Shown here: piece after piece, positions 1 through 5,837 of the stretch | How the letters are laid out: each line of letters opens with the position of its first letter | How positions within the stretch are numbered: position 1 is the stretch's first letter | NCBI GenBank assembly: GCA_003135995.1 | Contig: PNBM01000193.1 | Coordinates: 653-6,840 of the forward strand | DNA: 6,188 nucleotides | Origin: Ignavibacteriota bacterium | GTDB lineage: Bacteria; Bacteroidota; Ignavibacteria; Tepidaquicellales; Tepidaquicellaceae | Direction of reading: 5' to 3' | Translations under genes and position numbers: made by a program | The notes under the pieces: model-generated | Told to the model about the DNA's origin: nothing | Seen by the model: only the letters and a program-made list of their open reading frames with translations | Database searches by the model: none

Positions 1-75
1 AATTCCCGAAGCTGTTTTTTCTTCAGCTTCAGATGGTTTTACGACTATCCTGTCTGCTAAAGGTTTGATTTTCAT
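1..75 (-). CDS. groES: Co-chaperonin GroES (Hsp10), N-terminal 25 residues, cut by window edge
   Basis: GroES is the heptameric cytosolic lid of the GroEL chaperonin and closes the folding chamber in the ATP cycle. Only the first 25 codons lie in the window. They read MKIKPLADRIVVKPSEAEEK followed by TASGI, which matches the family start (K-P-L-x-D-R-[IV]-x-V-K, then an E-x-K-[ST]-x-x-G-I pattern). The ATG at 75-73 is chosen because a Shine-Dalgarno-like GAAAGGT sits about 8 bases upstream and the family begins exactly here. A CIRCE operator lies 52 bases upstream of the start, the classical control site of groESL, which independently supports the call. groEL is expected just beyond the left edge but cannot be seen. 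The mobile loop and the rest of the protein are outside the window. Confidence 0.93.
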   Translation of the reverse strand, partial: MKIKPLADRIVVKPSEAEEKTASGI

Positions 76-82
76 AATTTTT

Positions 83-89
83 ACCTTTC
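83..89 (-). promoter_or_regulatory. Shine-Dalgarno site of groES
   Basis: The minus strand reads GAAAGGT, with AAAGGT ending 7 bases before the groES ATG. It is the clearest ribosome binding site in the window; the other genes have only weak purine runs. It fixes the groES start. Confidence 0.7.
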
Positions 90-127
90 GTTTAATTTGT
101 TAAAAAATAATAGTTTATTTATATATA

Positions 128-154
128 TTAGCACTCGCTTTAGCGTAGTGCTAA
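128..154 (-). promoter_or_regulatory. CIRCE operator (HrcA repressor binding site) of groES
   Basis: The plus strand shows TTAGCACTC (128-136), a 9-base spacer (137-145) and TAGTGCTAA (146-154). The CIRCE consensus is TTAGCACTC-N9-GAGTGCTAA, so one half-site is perfect, the other has a single mismatch (T for G at 146), and the spacer length is exact. HrcA binds this inverted repeat and represses groESL and often dnaK operons until heat stress titrates GroE, on which HrcA depends for activity. The site lies between a candidate promoter and groES, inside the expected transcript start region, as is usual. It predicts an hrcA gene elsewhere in the genome. Confidence 0.92.
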
Positions 155-181
155 AATAATATATCTAAATCGAGAAATCAA
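153..181 (-). promoter_or_regulatory. Candidate sigma70-like promoter of groES
   Basis: On the minus strand TTGATT (181-176) resembles a -35 box and TATTTT (158-153) a -10 box, 17 bases apart. The -10 box touches the CIRCE inverted repeat, so HrcA bound at the operator would cover the transcription start. The position fits groES regulation, but the -10 match is only 4 of 6 and the region is AT-rich, so chance matches are likely. Confidence 0.4.
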
Positions 182-437
182 GGAAAAATGTTATATTTTT
201 TAGAATTCTGTAGAAAATATAAAATTAAGCTCTTTTTGATAGTTTTATTGCCCGAATTTATAATAGATTAAAATTGAATAGATAATTCTATCTGCTATAT
301 ATATAATAACAATAGTTAGCTCTAATTAAATCCGGATATATGAATAAATGTTGTAAATCAGGAATAAATTATAGGTATGATATTAAGGAAATAAGATTGA
401 ATTATTTGATTCATGAAAATTCAAACTTTTTAATGTT
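182..437. other. AT-rich intergenic gap between pyk end and groES promoter
   Basis: The stretch without a gene runs from 76 to 437; its part next to groES holds the promoter and operator listed separately. In 182-437 I see no open reading frame of believable length on either strand, no tRNA-like fold and no GC-rich hairpin with a T-run that would end pyk transcription. There are only short weak inverted repeats, such as the 7-base arms at 397-403 and 418-424 and an 8-base palindrome around 330-337. The pyk message may end by a factor-dependent route or by read-through. Confidence 0.5.
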
Positions 438-1874
438 CTAACTTAATAAATTTAAATCCAATATTTGTATAGAATCAGCTGATTCATTTTCAGTGGCTTT
501 TTGATTATAGATATAAATTACTTTGCATCCGTTATCAATATTTCCGTTATTTTTCAATAATGATTTTATGAAATCTATTCTTTTAGAGTTGTCTATATTA
601 TTTATAATCATCACAGGTTTTACACCCCATATTACTGAACAACGGCTTAAAATTTCTTTATCTGACGTTACCGCAATTATTTGTGACTGGCATCGGAAGC
701 TCGAAAGAAGAAGCGGAGAGAGACCGGTGTTTGTAAATGTAACGATAACTTTTGCATTTATTTTGCCTGCTATATCAGTCGTTGCATTGCAAATTGCCTC
801 CAATGAATTTTCATTACCTGTTTCGTATCTGTTTGATTTGTAAAAAGCAGGTCGTTTTATTTCTTCCGTTTTAAGAATAATCTTACTCATCATATCTACA
901 GTTTGTACCGGATATTGACCGGTAGAAGTTTCACCGGAAAGCATTACACAATCTGTTCCATCAAGAATCGCATTTGCAACATCAGATGCTTCTGCCCTTG
1001 TAGGTATGGGACTTGAAATCATAGATTCAAGCATTTGTGTTGCAGTTATTACTGGTTTTAAATTATGATTACATTTTTTAATTATTTTCTTTTGAATTAT
1101 CGGCACTTCTTCAGGGGAAATTTCAATTCCCATATCTCCGCGCGCAACCATTACCATATCCGATTCCCTTATGATTTCATCAAGAAATTTTACTGCTTCC
1201 GGTCTTTCTATTTTTGCAATCACGGGAACTTTAGATTTTTTAGACTTGATAACGTTTTTTAATTCTTTTATATCCTCGGGACTTCTTACAAAACTTAATG
1301 CAACCATATCAACATTATTTTGAATTCCAAATTCCAAATCCTGTAAATCCTTTTCGGTCAATGGCGGCAGTGTCAGTTTAGTTGAAGGCAGATTCATTCC
1401 TTTTCGCTCAAGCAACAATCCGCCTTTGATTATAGTGCAAAGAGCAACAGAATTATTTTTATCAATTGATTTTACCTTTAGCCTGATTTTTCCATCATCG
1501 ATTAAAATCAATTCACCCTCATGCAGGTCGTTTAAGAGATTCTGATAATTTGTCGAAATGATTTCTTCATTTCCTGCAACCGGTTTTGTGGTTATATAAA
1601 TTTCTTTATCTTCTTTTAAAATTATTTTACCGGTAATAAGTTTTCCGATTCTGATTTTTGGTCCCGATAAATCCTGTAAAATAGAAATAAAAGAATTTGT
1701 TATTTTCGCAGCTTCACGTATATTTTTAATATATTGTCCGTGAGTTGTATAATCACCGTGTGAGAAATTCAAACGGGCACAGTCCATACCGGCTTTTATC
1801 AATTCAACAAGAACTTCTGTCGAACCTGTTGCCGGACCTATTGTGCAAATAATTTTTGTCTTTTTGAATATCAA
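438..1874 (-). CDS. pyk: Pyruvate kinase
   Basis: This cytosolic enzyme converts phosphoenolpyruvate and ADP to pyruvate and ATP, the last step of glycolysis. The 478-residue product has the usual bacterial length and order: TIM-barrel A domain, B-domain cap (about 74-168), the rest of the barrel, then a C domain (about 355-478) that normally holds the effector site. Visible motifs are KIICTIGPAT near the start, ARLNFSHG (33-40), QDLSGPKIR (67-75), LTEKD (172-176), the active-site signature IAKIE with catalytic Lys221 and metal ligand Glu223, ARGDMG (244-249), and ATQMLESM with the following PTRAE-SDVANA block (278-301). Residues 69-76 read LSGPKIRI, the type with Lys where potassium-dependent enzymes have Glu. 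The start is a TTG: no in-frame ATG or GTG exists between the upstream stop and the KKTK motif, and only a weak purine run (AAAAAAGA) precedes it. It stands alone, divergent from the dehydrogenase gene. Confidence 0.98.
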   Translation of the reverse strand: MIFKKTKIICTIGPATGSTEVLVELIKAGMDCARLNFSHGDYTTHGQYIKNIREAAKITNSFISILQDLSGPKIRIGKLITGKIILKEDKEIYITTKPVAGNEEIISTNYQNLLNDLHEGELILIDDGKIRLKVKSIDKNNSVALCTIIKGGLLLERKGMNLPSTKLTLPPLTEKDLQDLEFGIQNNVDMVALSFVRSPEDIKELKNVIKSKKSKVPVIAKIERPEAVKFLDEIIRESDMVMVARGDMGIEISPEEVPIIQKKIIKKCNHNLKPVITATQMLESMISSPIPTRAEASDVANAILDGTDCVMLSGETSTGQYPVQTVDMMSKIILKTEEIKRPAFYKSNRYETGNENSLEAICNATTDIAGKINAKVIVTFTNTGLSPLLLSSFRCQSQIIAVTSDKEILSRCSVIWGVKPVMIINNIDNSKRIDFIKSLLKNNGNIDNGCKVIYIYNQKATENESADSIQILDLNLLS

Positions 1875-1905
1875 ATCTTTTTTATTAATGTTAATTTAAT
1901 CGCTG

Positions 1906-1911
1906 ATTATA
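1906..1911 (-). promoter_or_regulatory. Candidate -10 box of the pyk promoter
   Basis: The minus strand carries a perfect TATAAT at 1911-1906, about 31 bases upstream of the pyk TTG, which would give a short leader of roughly 25 bases. No good -35 box is visible at 16-18 bases further upstream (the spot reads ATCAGT), so the promoter is only partly supported. Confidence 0.4.
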
Positions 1912-1993
1912 ATGATTTCACCGATGACACTGATTTTTATTAACTATTATTGTACCTTAACATTCATGTTGAGAAATAATTTTTTAAATTCAA

Positions 1994-2050
1994 CCCACGA
2001 CTTTAGTCATGGGAGAAGTAATCTCAATACATTTAACCGTTTCAACGGTT
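1994..2050. repeat. Pair of palindromes, possible REP-like or IS200/IS605-type element
   Basis: Palindrome 1 (1994-2013) has arms CCCACGAC(T) and (A)GTCATGGG with one mismatch; on the minus strand that mismatch becomes a G-U wobble, so the minus-strand RNA folds fully. Palindrome 2 (2035-2050) has perfect 7-base arms AACCGTT and AACGGTT around TC. The two are 21 bases apart, in a non-coding stretch between divergent genes and noticeably richer in GC than their surroundings. Paired short hairpins of this kind are typical of REP/BIME units linked to RAYT transposases and of the subterminal hairpins of IS200/IS605 elements. No transposase is present here, so the assignment is inferred from shape only and needs a copy count in the genome. 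Confidence 0.45.
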
Positions 2051-2054
2051 TTTT
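2035..2054 (+). terminator. Hairpin with T-run, possible plus-strand terminator or attenuator
   Basis: Arms AACCGT and ACGGTT enclose a 4-base loop (TTCA), and the downstream side runs into six T (2049-2054). This has the form of a small Rho-independent terminator reading left to right. No plus-strand gene lies upstream, and the next plus-strand gene starts 60 bases downstream, so if active it would end a short leader or an unseen transcript. The stem is short and the site may simply be part of the repeat element listed at 1994-2050. Confidence 0.4.
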
Positions 2055-2114
2055 ATTCAAATAACAATTTTAACAAAATATATAACACTTTAATTTAAAG
2101 AAAGTATATTACAA

Positions 2115-2891
2115 ATGAAAAATCTCAAAGGAAAAACTGTCTTTATCACCGGCGCCTCGAGCGGATTTGGAAAAGCAACTGCATATAAATTTGCAGAGCA
2201 TGGATGTAACCTGATTTTATGTGCAAGAAGATTCGATAAATTAAAAAAAATTGAACAGGACATAAAGAAAAAATTTAAAATAAAAATATTAGCTTTCGAA
2301 CTCGATGTCCGTAAACAAAAGGATGTAAAAAATAAAATAGCAAAATTTTCCACAGAATGGAAAAAAATAGACATTCTTATCAACAATGCCGGTCTATCAC
2401 GCGGATTAAACAAAATTCAGGATGGTGTTTTGCTCGATTGGGAAGAAATGATTGACACAAATGTGAAAGGATTACTGTATGTATCGAAGGAAATTATTCC
2501 TTTGATGTTGAAAAATAATTCGGGGCATATTATAAACATAGGCTCGATTGCCGGGCATGAAGTTTATCCTGCAGGAAATGTATATTGTGCAAGCAAATTC
2601 GCTGTCGATGCCATTACGAAAGGAATGCGGATGGATTTAATAGAAACGCCGATTAGAATTTCAACTGTCGACCCGGGATTAGCGGAAACCGAATTCAGTC
2701 TTGTTAGATTCAGGGGTGATAAAAAAAGAGCCGACTCGGTTTACAAAGATATTAAGCCTTTATCAGCAGAAGATGTTGCCGAGTTAATCGAGTTTATTGC
2801 TACACGCGACGACCATATCGTAATTGCAGAAGCGATAATTTTTCCGCAAATCCAGGCAAGCGCTATGTTAGTTAATAGAAATAAAGTCTAA
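2115..2891 (+). CDS. ydfG: YdfG-like NADP-dependent short-chain dehydrogenase (3-hydroxy acid / L-allo-threonine type)
   Basis: This is a classical short-chain dehydrogenase/reductase of 258 residues, a cytosolic Rossmann-fold enzyme and usually a tetramer. Motifs in order: cofactor loop TGASSGFG (12-19), Arg38-Arg39 after the second strand (typical of NADP preference), Asp64, NNAG (90-93), Asn116, and the catalytic Ser144, Tyr157 and Lys161. Several blocks resemble my recollection of E. coli YdfG: EW-x-x-IDIL-x-NNAGL, MIDTN-x-KGL, GHIINIGS-x-AG, and PGL followed by TEFS-x-VRF-x-GD. YdfG oxidises L-allo-threonine, serine and other 3-hydroxy acids and can reduce malonic semialdehyde. The true substrate here is not shown by sequence, since this family is promiscuous. 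The ATG at 2115 is preceded by a weak AAAGAAAG. The gene is transcribed alone, divergent from pyk and convergent with rseP. I saw no convincing promoter, and no clear terminator of its own. Confidence 0.93.
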   Translation: MKNLKGKTVFITGASSGFGKATAYKFAEHGCNLILCARRFDKLKKIEQDIKKKFKIKILAFELDVRKQKDVKNKIAKFSTEWKKIDILINNAGLSRGLNKIQDGVLLDWEEMIDTNVKGLLYVSKEIIPLMLKNNSGHIINIGSIAGHEVYPAGNVYCASKFAVDAITKGMRMDLIETPIRISTVDPGLAETEFSLVRFRGDKKRADSVYKDIKPLSAEDVAELIEFIATRDDHIVIAEAIIFPQIQASAMLVNRNKV

Positions 2892-2922
2892 TTACTGAAG
2901 TTAATGATTTTTAAGTTGCAAA

Positions 2923-2945
2923 ATTCTGAATGCTGAATTCTGAAT
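2923..2945. repeat. Heptanucleotide tandem repeat (ATTCTGA type)
   Basis: Three consecutive 7-base units ATTCTGA, ATGCTGA and ATTCTGA, followed by a partial AT, lie 31 bases after the dehydrogenase stop codon. The middle unit differs by one base. It is non-coding and resembles in form the short heptamer repeats (STRR) described in cyanobacterial intergenic DNA. No function can be assigned. Confidence 0.6.
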
Positions 2946-3035
2946 AAAGTGCCGATAAAAAATCAGTTCTTTTCATATTTATCAGAAAAATCAGTATTAA
3001 AATGATTTTAGTTATAAAAAAATTTTTTCCTACCT

Positions 3036-3069
3036 AAAAAAAACGTTCCCAAAGAAGACTTTGGGAACG
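3036..3069 (-). terminator. Rho-independent terminator of the dxr-rseP transcript
   Basis: Perfect 11-base arms CGTTCCCAAAG (3044-3054) and CTTTGGGAACG (3059-3069) enclose a 4-base loop AAGA. Read on the minus strand, the stem runs directly into eight T (plus-strand A at 3036-3043). It lies about 78 bases past the rseP stop. The plus-strand side has no T-run, so it should serve mainly the minus-strand operon. It is the strongest terminator in the window. Confidence 0.93.
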
Positions 3070-3123
3070 ATAATAAAATCTAAATTCTACTAATTATTGT
3101 TTTCTATCTCTTCGCTCTTAATT

Positions 3124-3144
3124 TAACATCTAACATTTAACATT
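3124..3144. repeat. Heptanucleotide tandem repeat (TAACATT type)
   Basis: Three consecutive units TAACATC, TAACATT and TAACATT end 3 bases before the stop-codon edge of rseP. The repeat therefore sits in the 3' untranslated part of the rseP message, between the stop codon and the terminator. The unit length equals that of the different repeat at 2923-2945 in the same intergenic region. Confidence 0.6.
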
Positions 3145-3146
3145 TG

Positions 3147-4517
3147 TCACTTGATAGAAGTTATATCATTATAAATCACAAAAAGCATTAATGCCAGCAA
3201 AATAATAAACCCAATATTCTGCAAAGCTATTTGAACTTTATAAGATACCGGTCTTTTCGTAATTGCTTCATATAAAAGTATCATAAAATGTCCGCCATCG
3301 AGCGCAGGGAAGGGAAGTATATTAATTATTGCAAGTGACATAGAAAGCAATGCAAGAAAACCTATAAACGTGAAAAATCCACCCTCAGCAGATTGTGCAG
3401 ATGCCTGTGCTATTTTAACAGGTCCGCCGATTGCCTTTTTAAATGGGATATCACCTTTTATTACTTTGGCAATCGATTTAAAAAATACTTCGATGCCATA
3501 ATAATATAAATCATAAAATGCTTTTGGTACCGCAGTAAAGACATTGTAAGAAATAATTTTCACGGGTCCTTCATATTTAGCCGTCACTTCAATTCCAATG
3601 GTCGAATCTGCTCCGGGGGTAACCATTGCAGACATCGGGTGTCCGTCTCTAAGCCATTCCATATTACATTCTTTATTCGCATTGTACTTAATCAAATCAA
3701 TAAGCTTTTGAGAATGTAAAATATTTTCGCCGGCAAATTTTGTTATAATATCCCCTTTTACCAATCCGCATTTTTCAGCAGGTTTACCGCTTACAACGCT
3801 GTTTATCAATGGCACCACTTTTTCAGGATAGATACCAAGATTTTTGTCGGTAAGTATGTTTAAACGCTCTTTCGGGATTGTTATAATAATTTCTTTTGAA
3901 TCACGTAATATATTAAAATTCAGAGTTTCGCCCAACTTATCGAGGTAAACCTGGTTTTGTATATCGTCCCAGGAATTTATTTTGGTATTATTTATTTCTT
4001 CAATTTTATCATTTTCTTTTAATCCGAATTCCATCGCAACAGAATTTTTGCTTACATAACCGATAGTTGTAGTTTCGGTTAAAGTTTTTCCTTTTACTAA
4101 ATTCAGCGTGTAAAATATCAAAAATGCAAGTACTACATTCATAATTACACCTGCTGTAATAACAATCATTCTTTTCCAAACAGGCTTAGACCTGTATTCC
4201 CAGGGTTTCGGTTCGGCATTTAAAAATTCTTTGTCCATGCTTTCGTCTATCATTCCGGCAATTTTAACATATCCGCCGATAGGTAAGGTACAAATTCTGT
4301 AATCTGTATAGCCTTCAAGGTCAAAATCTTTAGGTAATTTTCCAAAAGTGAAGCGGTTTTTCTTATTAAAACCTAATACCCTGTTGCCAATTCCAAGTGA
4401 AAATACATCTGCCCGCATTCCGCACAAACGCGCTGCCATAAAATGTCCGAATTCGTGTATGAATACCAATATTCCGATTACAATAAGAAAGTAAAATATT
4501 GTGTTTATTAATTCCAT
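3147..4517 (-). CDS. rseP: Site-2 intramembrane zinc metalloprotease RseP
   Basis: RseP cuts membrane-embedded substrates such as anti-sigma factors trimmed by a first protease, and leftover signal peptides, within the inner membrane. The 456-residue product fits the family (about 450). The first helix carries the zinc motif HEFGH (His21, Glu22, His25). GGYVKIAGM (81-89) follows, then a second membrane segment (about 114-138). Two PDZ domains fill the periplasmic part (about 146-215 and 228-300); the second has GLVKGD (251-256). The third segment (about 380-402) leads to N-x-x-P-x-P-x-LDGG with Asn399 and zinc ligand Asp407, and a last helix spans about 428-448. The loop between GIG (42-44) and GGYVK is longer than in E. 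coli, with an FGKLPKDFD stretch. The ATG at 4517 has almost no Shine-Dalgarno sequence. It lies 43 bases after dxr on the same strand with no terminator between, so the two are probably co-transcribed. Which anti-sigma factor it cuts, if any, cannot be told here. Confidence 0.97.
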   Translation of the reverse strand: MELINTIFYFLIVIGILVFIHEFGHFMAARLCGMRADVFSLGIGNRVLGFNKKNRFTFGKLPKDFDLEGYTDYRICTLPIGGYVKIAGMIDESMDKEFLNAEPKPWEYRSKPVWKRMIVITAGVIMNVVLAFLIFYTLNLVKGKTLTETTTIGYVSKNSVAMEFGLKENDKIEEINNTKINSWDDIQNQVYLDKLGETLNFNILRDSKEIIITIPKERLNILTDKNLGIYPEKVVPLINSVVSGKPAEKCGLVKGDIITKFAGENILHSQKLIDLIKYNANKECNMEWLRDGHPMSAMVTPGADSTIGIEVTAKYEGPVKIISYNVFTAVPKAFYDLYYYGIEVFFKSIAKVIKGDIPFKKAIGGPVKIAQASAQSAEGGFFTFIGFLALLSMSLAIINILPFPALDGGHFMILLYEAITKRPVSYKVQIALQNIGFIILLALMLFVIYNDITSIK

Positions 4518-4560
4518 TTAAATAATATGTTTATCCTACTAATATAAAAAATTTATTTGA

Positions 4561-5727
4561 TTAAATCTTGCTTAAAATTTCATTCCTTGTTTGTCTGTCT
4601 ATTTCGGTTATATCATCTATATTAAACTCATTTTGGTTCTTATGCGATTCAACGATATGTCTGATTAAGTTCGGTATTTCCAAAAATTTAATTTTTCCTT
4701 TAAGAAAAAGTTCTACGGCAATTTCGTTGGATGCATTTAATACTACGGGATAAGTACCTCCTTGTTTCAGTACATCGAATGCTATTTTCAGGCATTCGAA
4801 TTTTTCAAGGTCGGGCTCTTCGAATGTCAGGCTATTATTTTTTGATAAATCCAGTTTGGGAAAATCCGAAGTTACTCTGTCGGGGTACGTTATTGCATAT
4901 TGAATCGGAATTCTCATATCCGGATTTCCAAGCTGAGCTTTTATCGAACCGTCTTTGAATTCTACCATCGAATGAATAATGGATTGCGGATGAATTACTA
5001 CTTTTATTTTTTCAGCATCAATCCTGAAAAGCCATTTAGCTTCTATAACCTCGAGTCCTTTGTTCATCATTGTAGCGGAGTCGATAGTAATTTTATTACC
5101 CATTCTCCAGTTAGGATGGTTCAGAGCATCTTCGATTGTGGAATTTTTAATTTCTTCAAATGTCTTATTCCTGAACGGACCTCCCGAGCCTGTTAATATA
5201 ATTTTGTTTATTGATTCCGTTTTTTCTCCTGCTAAACACTGAAGAATTGCCGAATGCTCACTGTCGATAGGTATCAATGTTGTATCATATTCTTCCAATA
5301 AATCGTTAATAATCTTTCCCGCAACTACGAGCGTTTCTTTGTTTGCCAGGGCAATTTTTTTCCCTGATTTTATTGCTTCGATTGTTGGAATAAGACCTGA
5401 AAATCCGACTGTAGCATTGACTAGTAAATCGTAATCATTCCATTTTATCATTTCGATAAGATCATCGGTATCGTCATGAATTTTAAGATTGGGAAAATTA
5501 AATTTGGATTTGAATTCTTCCGATTTATTTTTATTGAGTATAAAAACTTTTTTGGGCTTAAACTCGTTAATTTGCTCTGCTAATAAATCTATATTAAAAT
5601 TTGTCGACAGAAAATTAATTTCTATTTTATATCCGTTCGCATTGAGATTTCTTACAACATTCAAAGTATTTCTTCCGATTGAACCGGTTGAACCAAGAAT
5701 GCCAATATTTTTGTTTTTATAATTCAA
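4561..5727 (-). CDS. dxr: 1-deoxy-D-xylulose 5-phosphate reductoisomerase
   Basis: Dxr rearranges and reduces DXP to 2-C-methyl-D-erythritol 4-phosphate with NADPH and a divalent metal, the second step of the MEP isoprenoid pathway in the cytosol. The 388-residue length is typical. The N-terminal NADPH-binding domain shows GSTGSIG (12-18). LANKE (127-131), PIDSEHSA (153-160; metal ligands Asp155 and Glu157), SGGPF (181-185), the flexible active-site loop HPNWRMG (204-210), SATMMNKGLE (217-226; metal ligand Glu226) and HPQSIIHSMVEF (246-257) follow. A C-terminal helical domain with NASNE (331-335) ends the protein. All key residues are present, so it should be active. The start is a TTG: upstream codons reach a stop without an ATG or GTG, and the GSTG motif is already close to the N-terminus. 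rseP follows 43 bases downstream. I could not find a convincing promoter in the short stretch upstream. Confidence 0.98.
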   Translation of the reverse strand: MNYKNKNIGILGSTGSIGRNTLNVVRNLNANGYKIEINFLSTNFNIDLLAEQINEFKPKKVFILNKNKSEEFKSKFNFPNLKIHDDTDDLIEMIKWNDYDLLVNATVGFSGLIPTIEAIKSGKKIALANKETLVVAGKIINDLLEEYDTTLIPIDSEHSAILQCLAGEKTESINKIILTGSGGPFRNKTFEEIKNSTIEDALNHPNWRMGNKITIDSATMMNKGLEVIEAKWLFRIDAEKIKVVIHPQSIIHSMVEFKDGSIKAQLGNPDMRIPIQYAITYPDRVTSDFPKLDLSKNNSLTFEEPDLEKFECLKIAFDVLKQGGTYPVVLNASNEIAVELFLKGKIKFLEIPNLIRHIVESHKNQNEFNIDDITEIDRQTRNEILSKI

Positions 5728-5785
5728 ATGAATATATCCATTAATAATTTAATCATGTTCTGCAAAACTCATATCATATATAAAG

Positions 5786-5812
5786 AAAAGACAGGCTTAA
5801 TACCTGTCTTTT
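5786..5812 (-). terminator. Rho-independent terminator between the thioredoxin-like gene and dxr
   Basis: Perfect 10-base arms AAAAGACAGG (5786-5795) and CCTGTCTTTT (5803-5812) flank a 7-base loop. On the minus strand the stem ends in TTTTCTTTAT, a fair T-tract, and it lies 26 bases past the stop of the thioredoxin-like gene. It should end that transcript, so dxr-rseP needs its own promoter downstream. The plus strand also gives TTTT, so it may work in both directions. Confidence 0.85.
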
Positions 5813-5837
5813 ATAATCCAAGTTGTGTTACGACTGT

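Noticed and set aside
397..424. Inverted repeat as pyk terminator
   Set aside because: Only 7 AT-only pairs apart from one G-C, a 14-base loop and no T-run on the minus strand; too weak to call.
523..843. Open frame of 106 codons on the plus strand
   Set aside because: It lies fully inside pyk on the opposite strand, has no recognisable domain and biased composition; it is a shadow frame.
1065..1262. Open frame of 65 codons on the plus strand, rich in Phe, Tyr and Asn
   Set aside because: Antisense to the conserved active-site part of pyk; its composition is what an antisense AT-rich gene gives.
2090..2413. Open frame of 107 codons on the minus strand
   Set aside because: Antisense to the well supported dehydrogenase gene and covers its cofactor-binding motif; no family features.
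2954..2983. GATAAA / TTTATC inverted repeat as terminator of the dehydrogenase gene
   Set aside because: Six weak pairs with an 18-base loop and no following T-run.
3016..3028. A7-T6 tract as a symmetric regulatory site
   Set aside because: A palindrome without a loop in very AT-rich DNA is expected by chance and has no partner site.
4568..5722. Several plus-strand open frames of 60-98 codons
   Set aside because: All lie antisense to dxr, overlap each other in different frames and show no motif or start signal.
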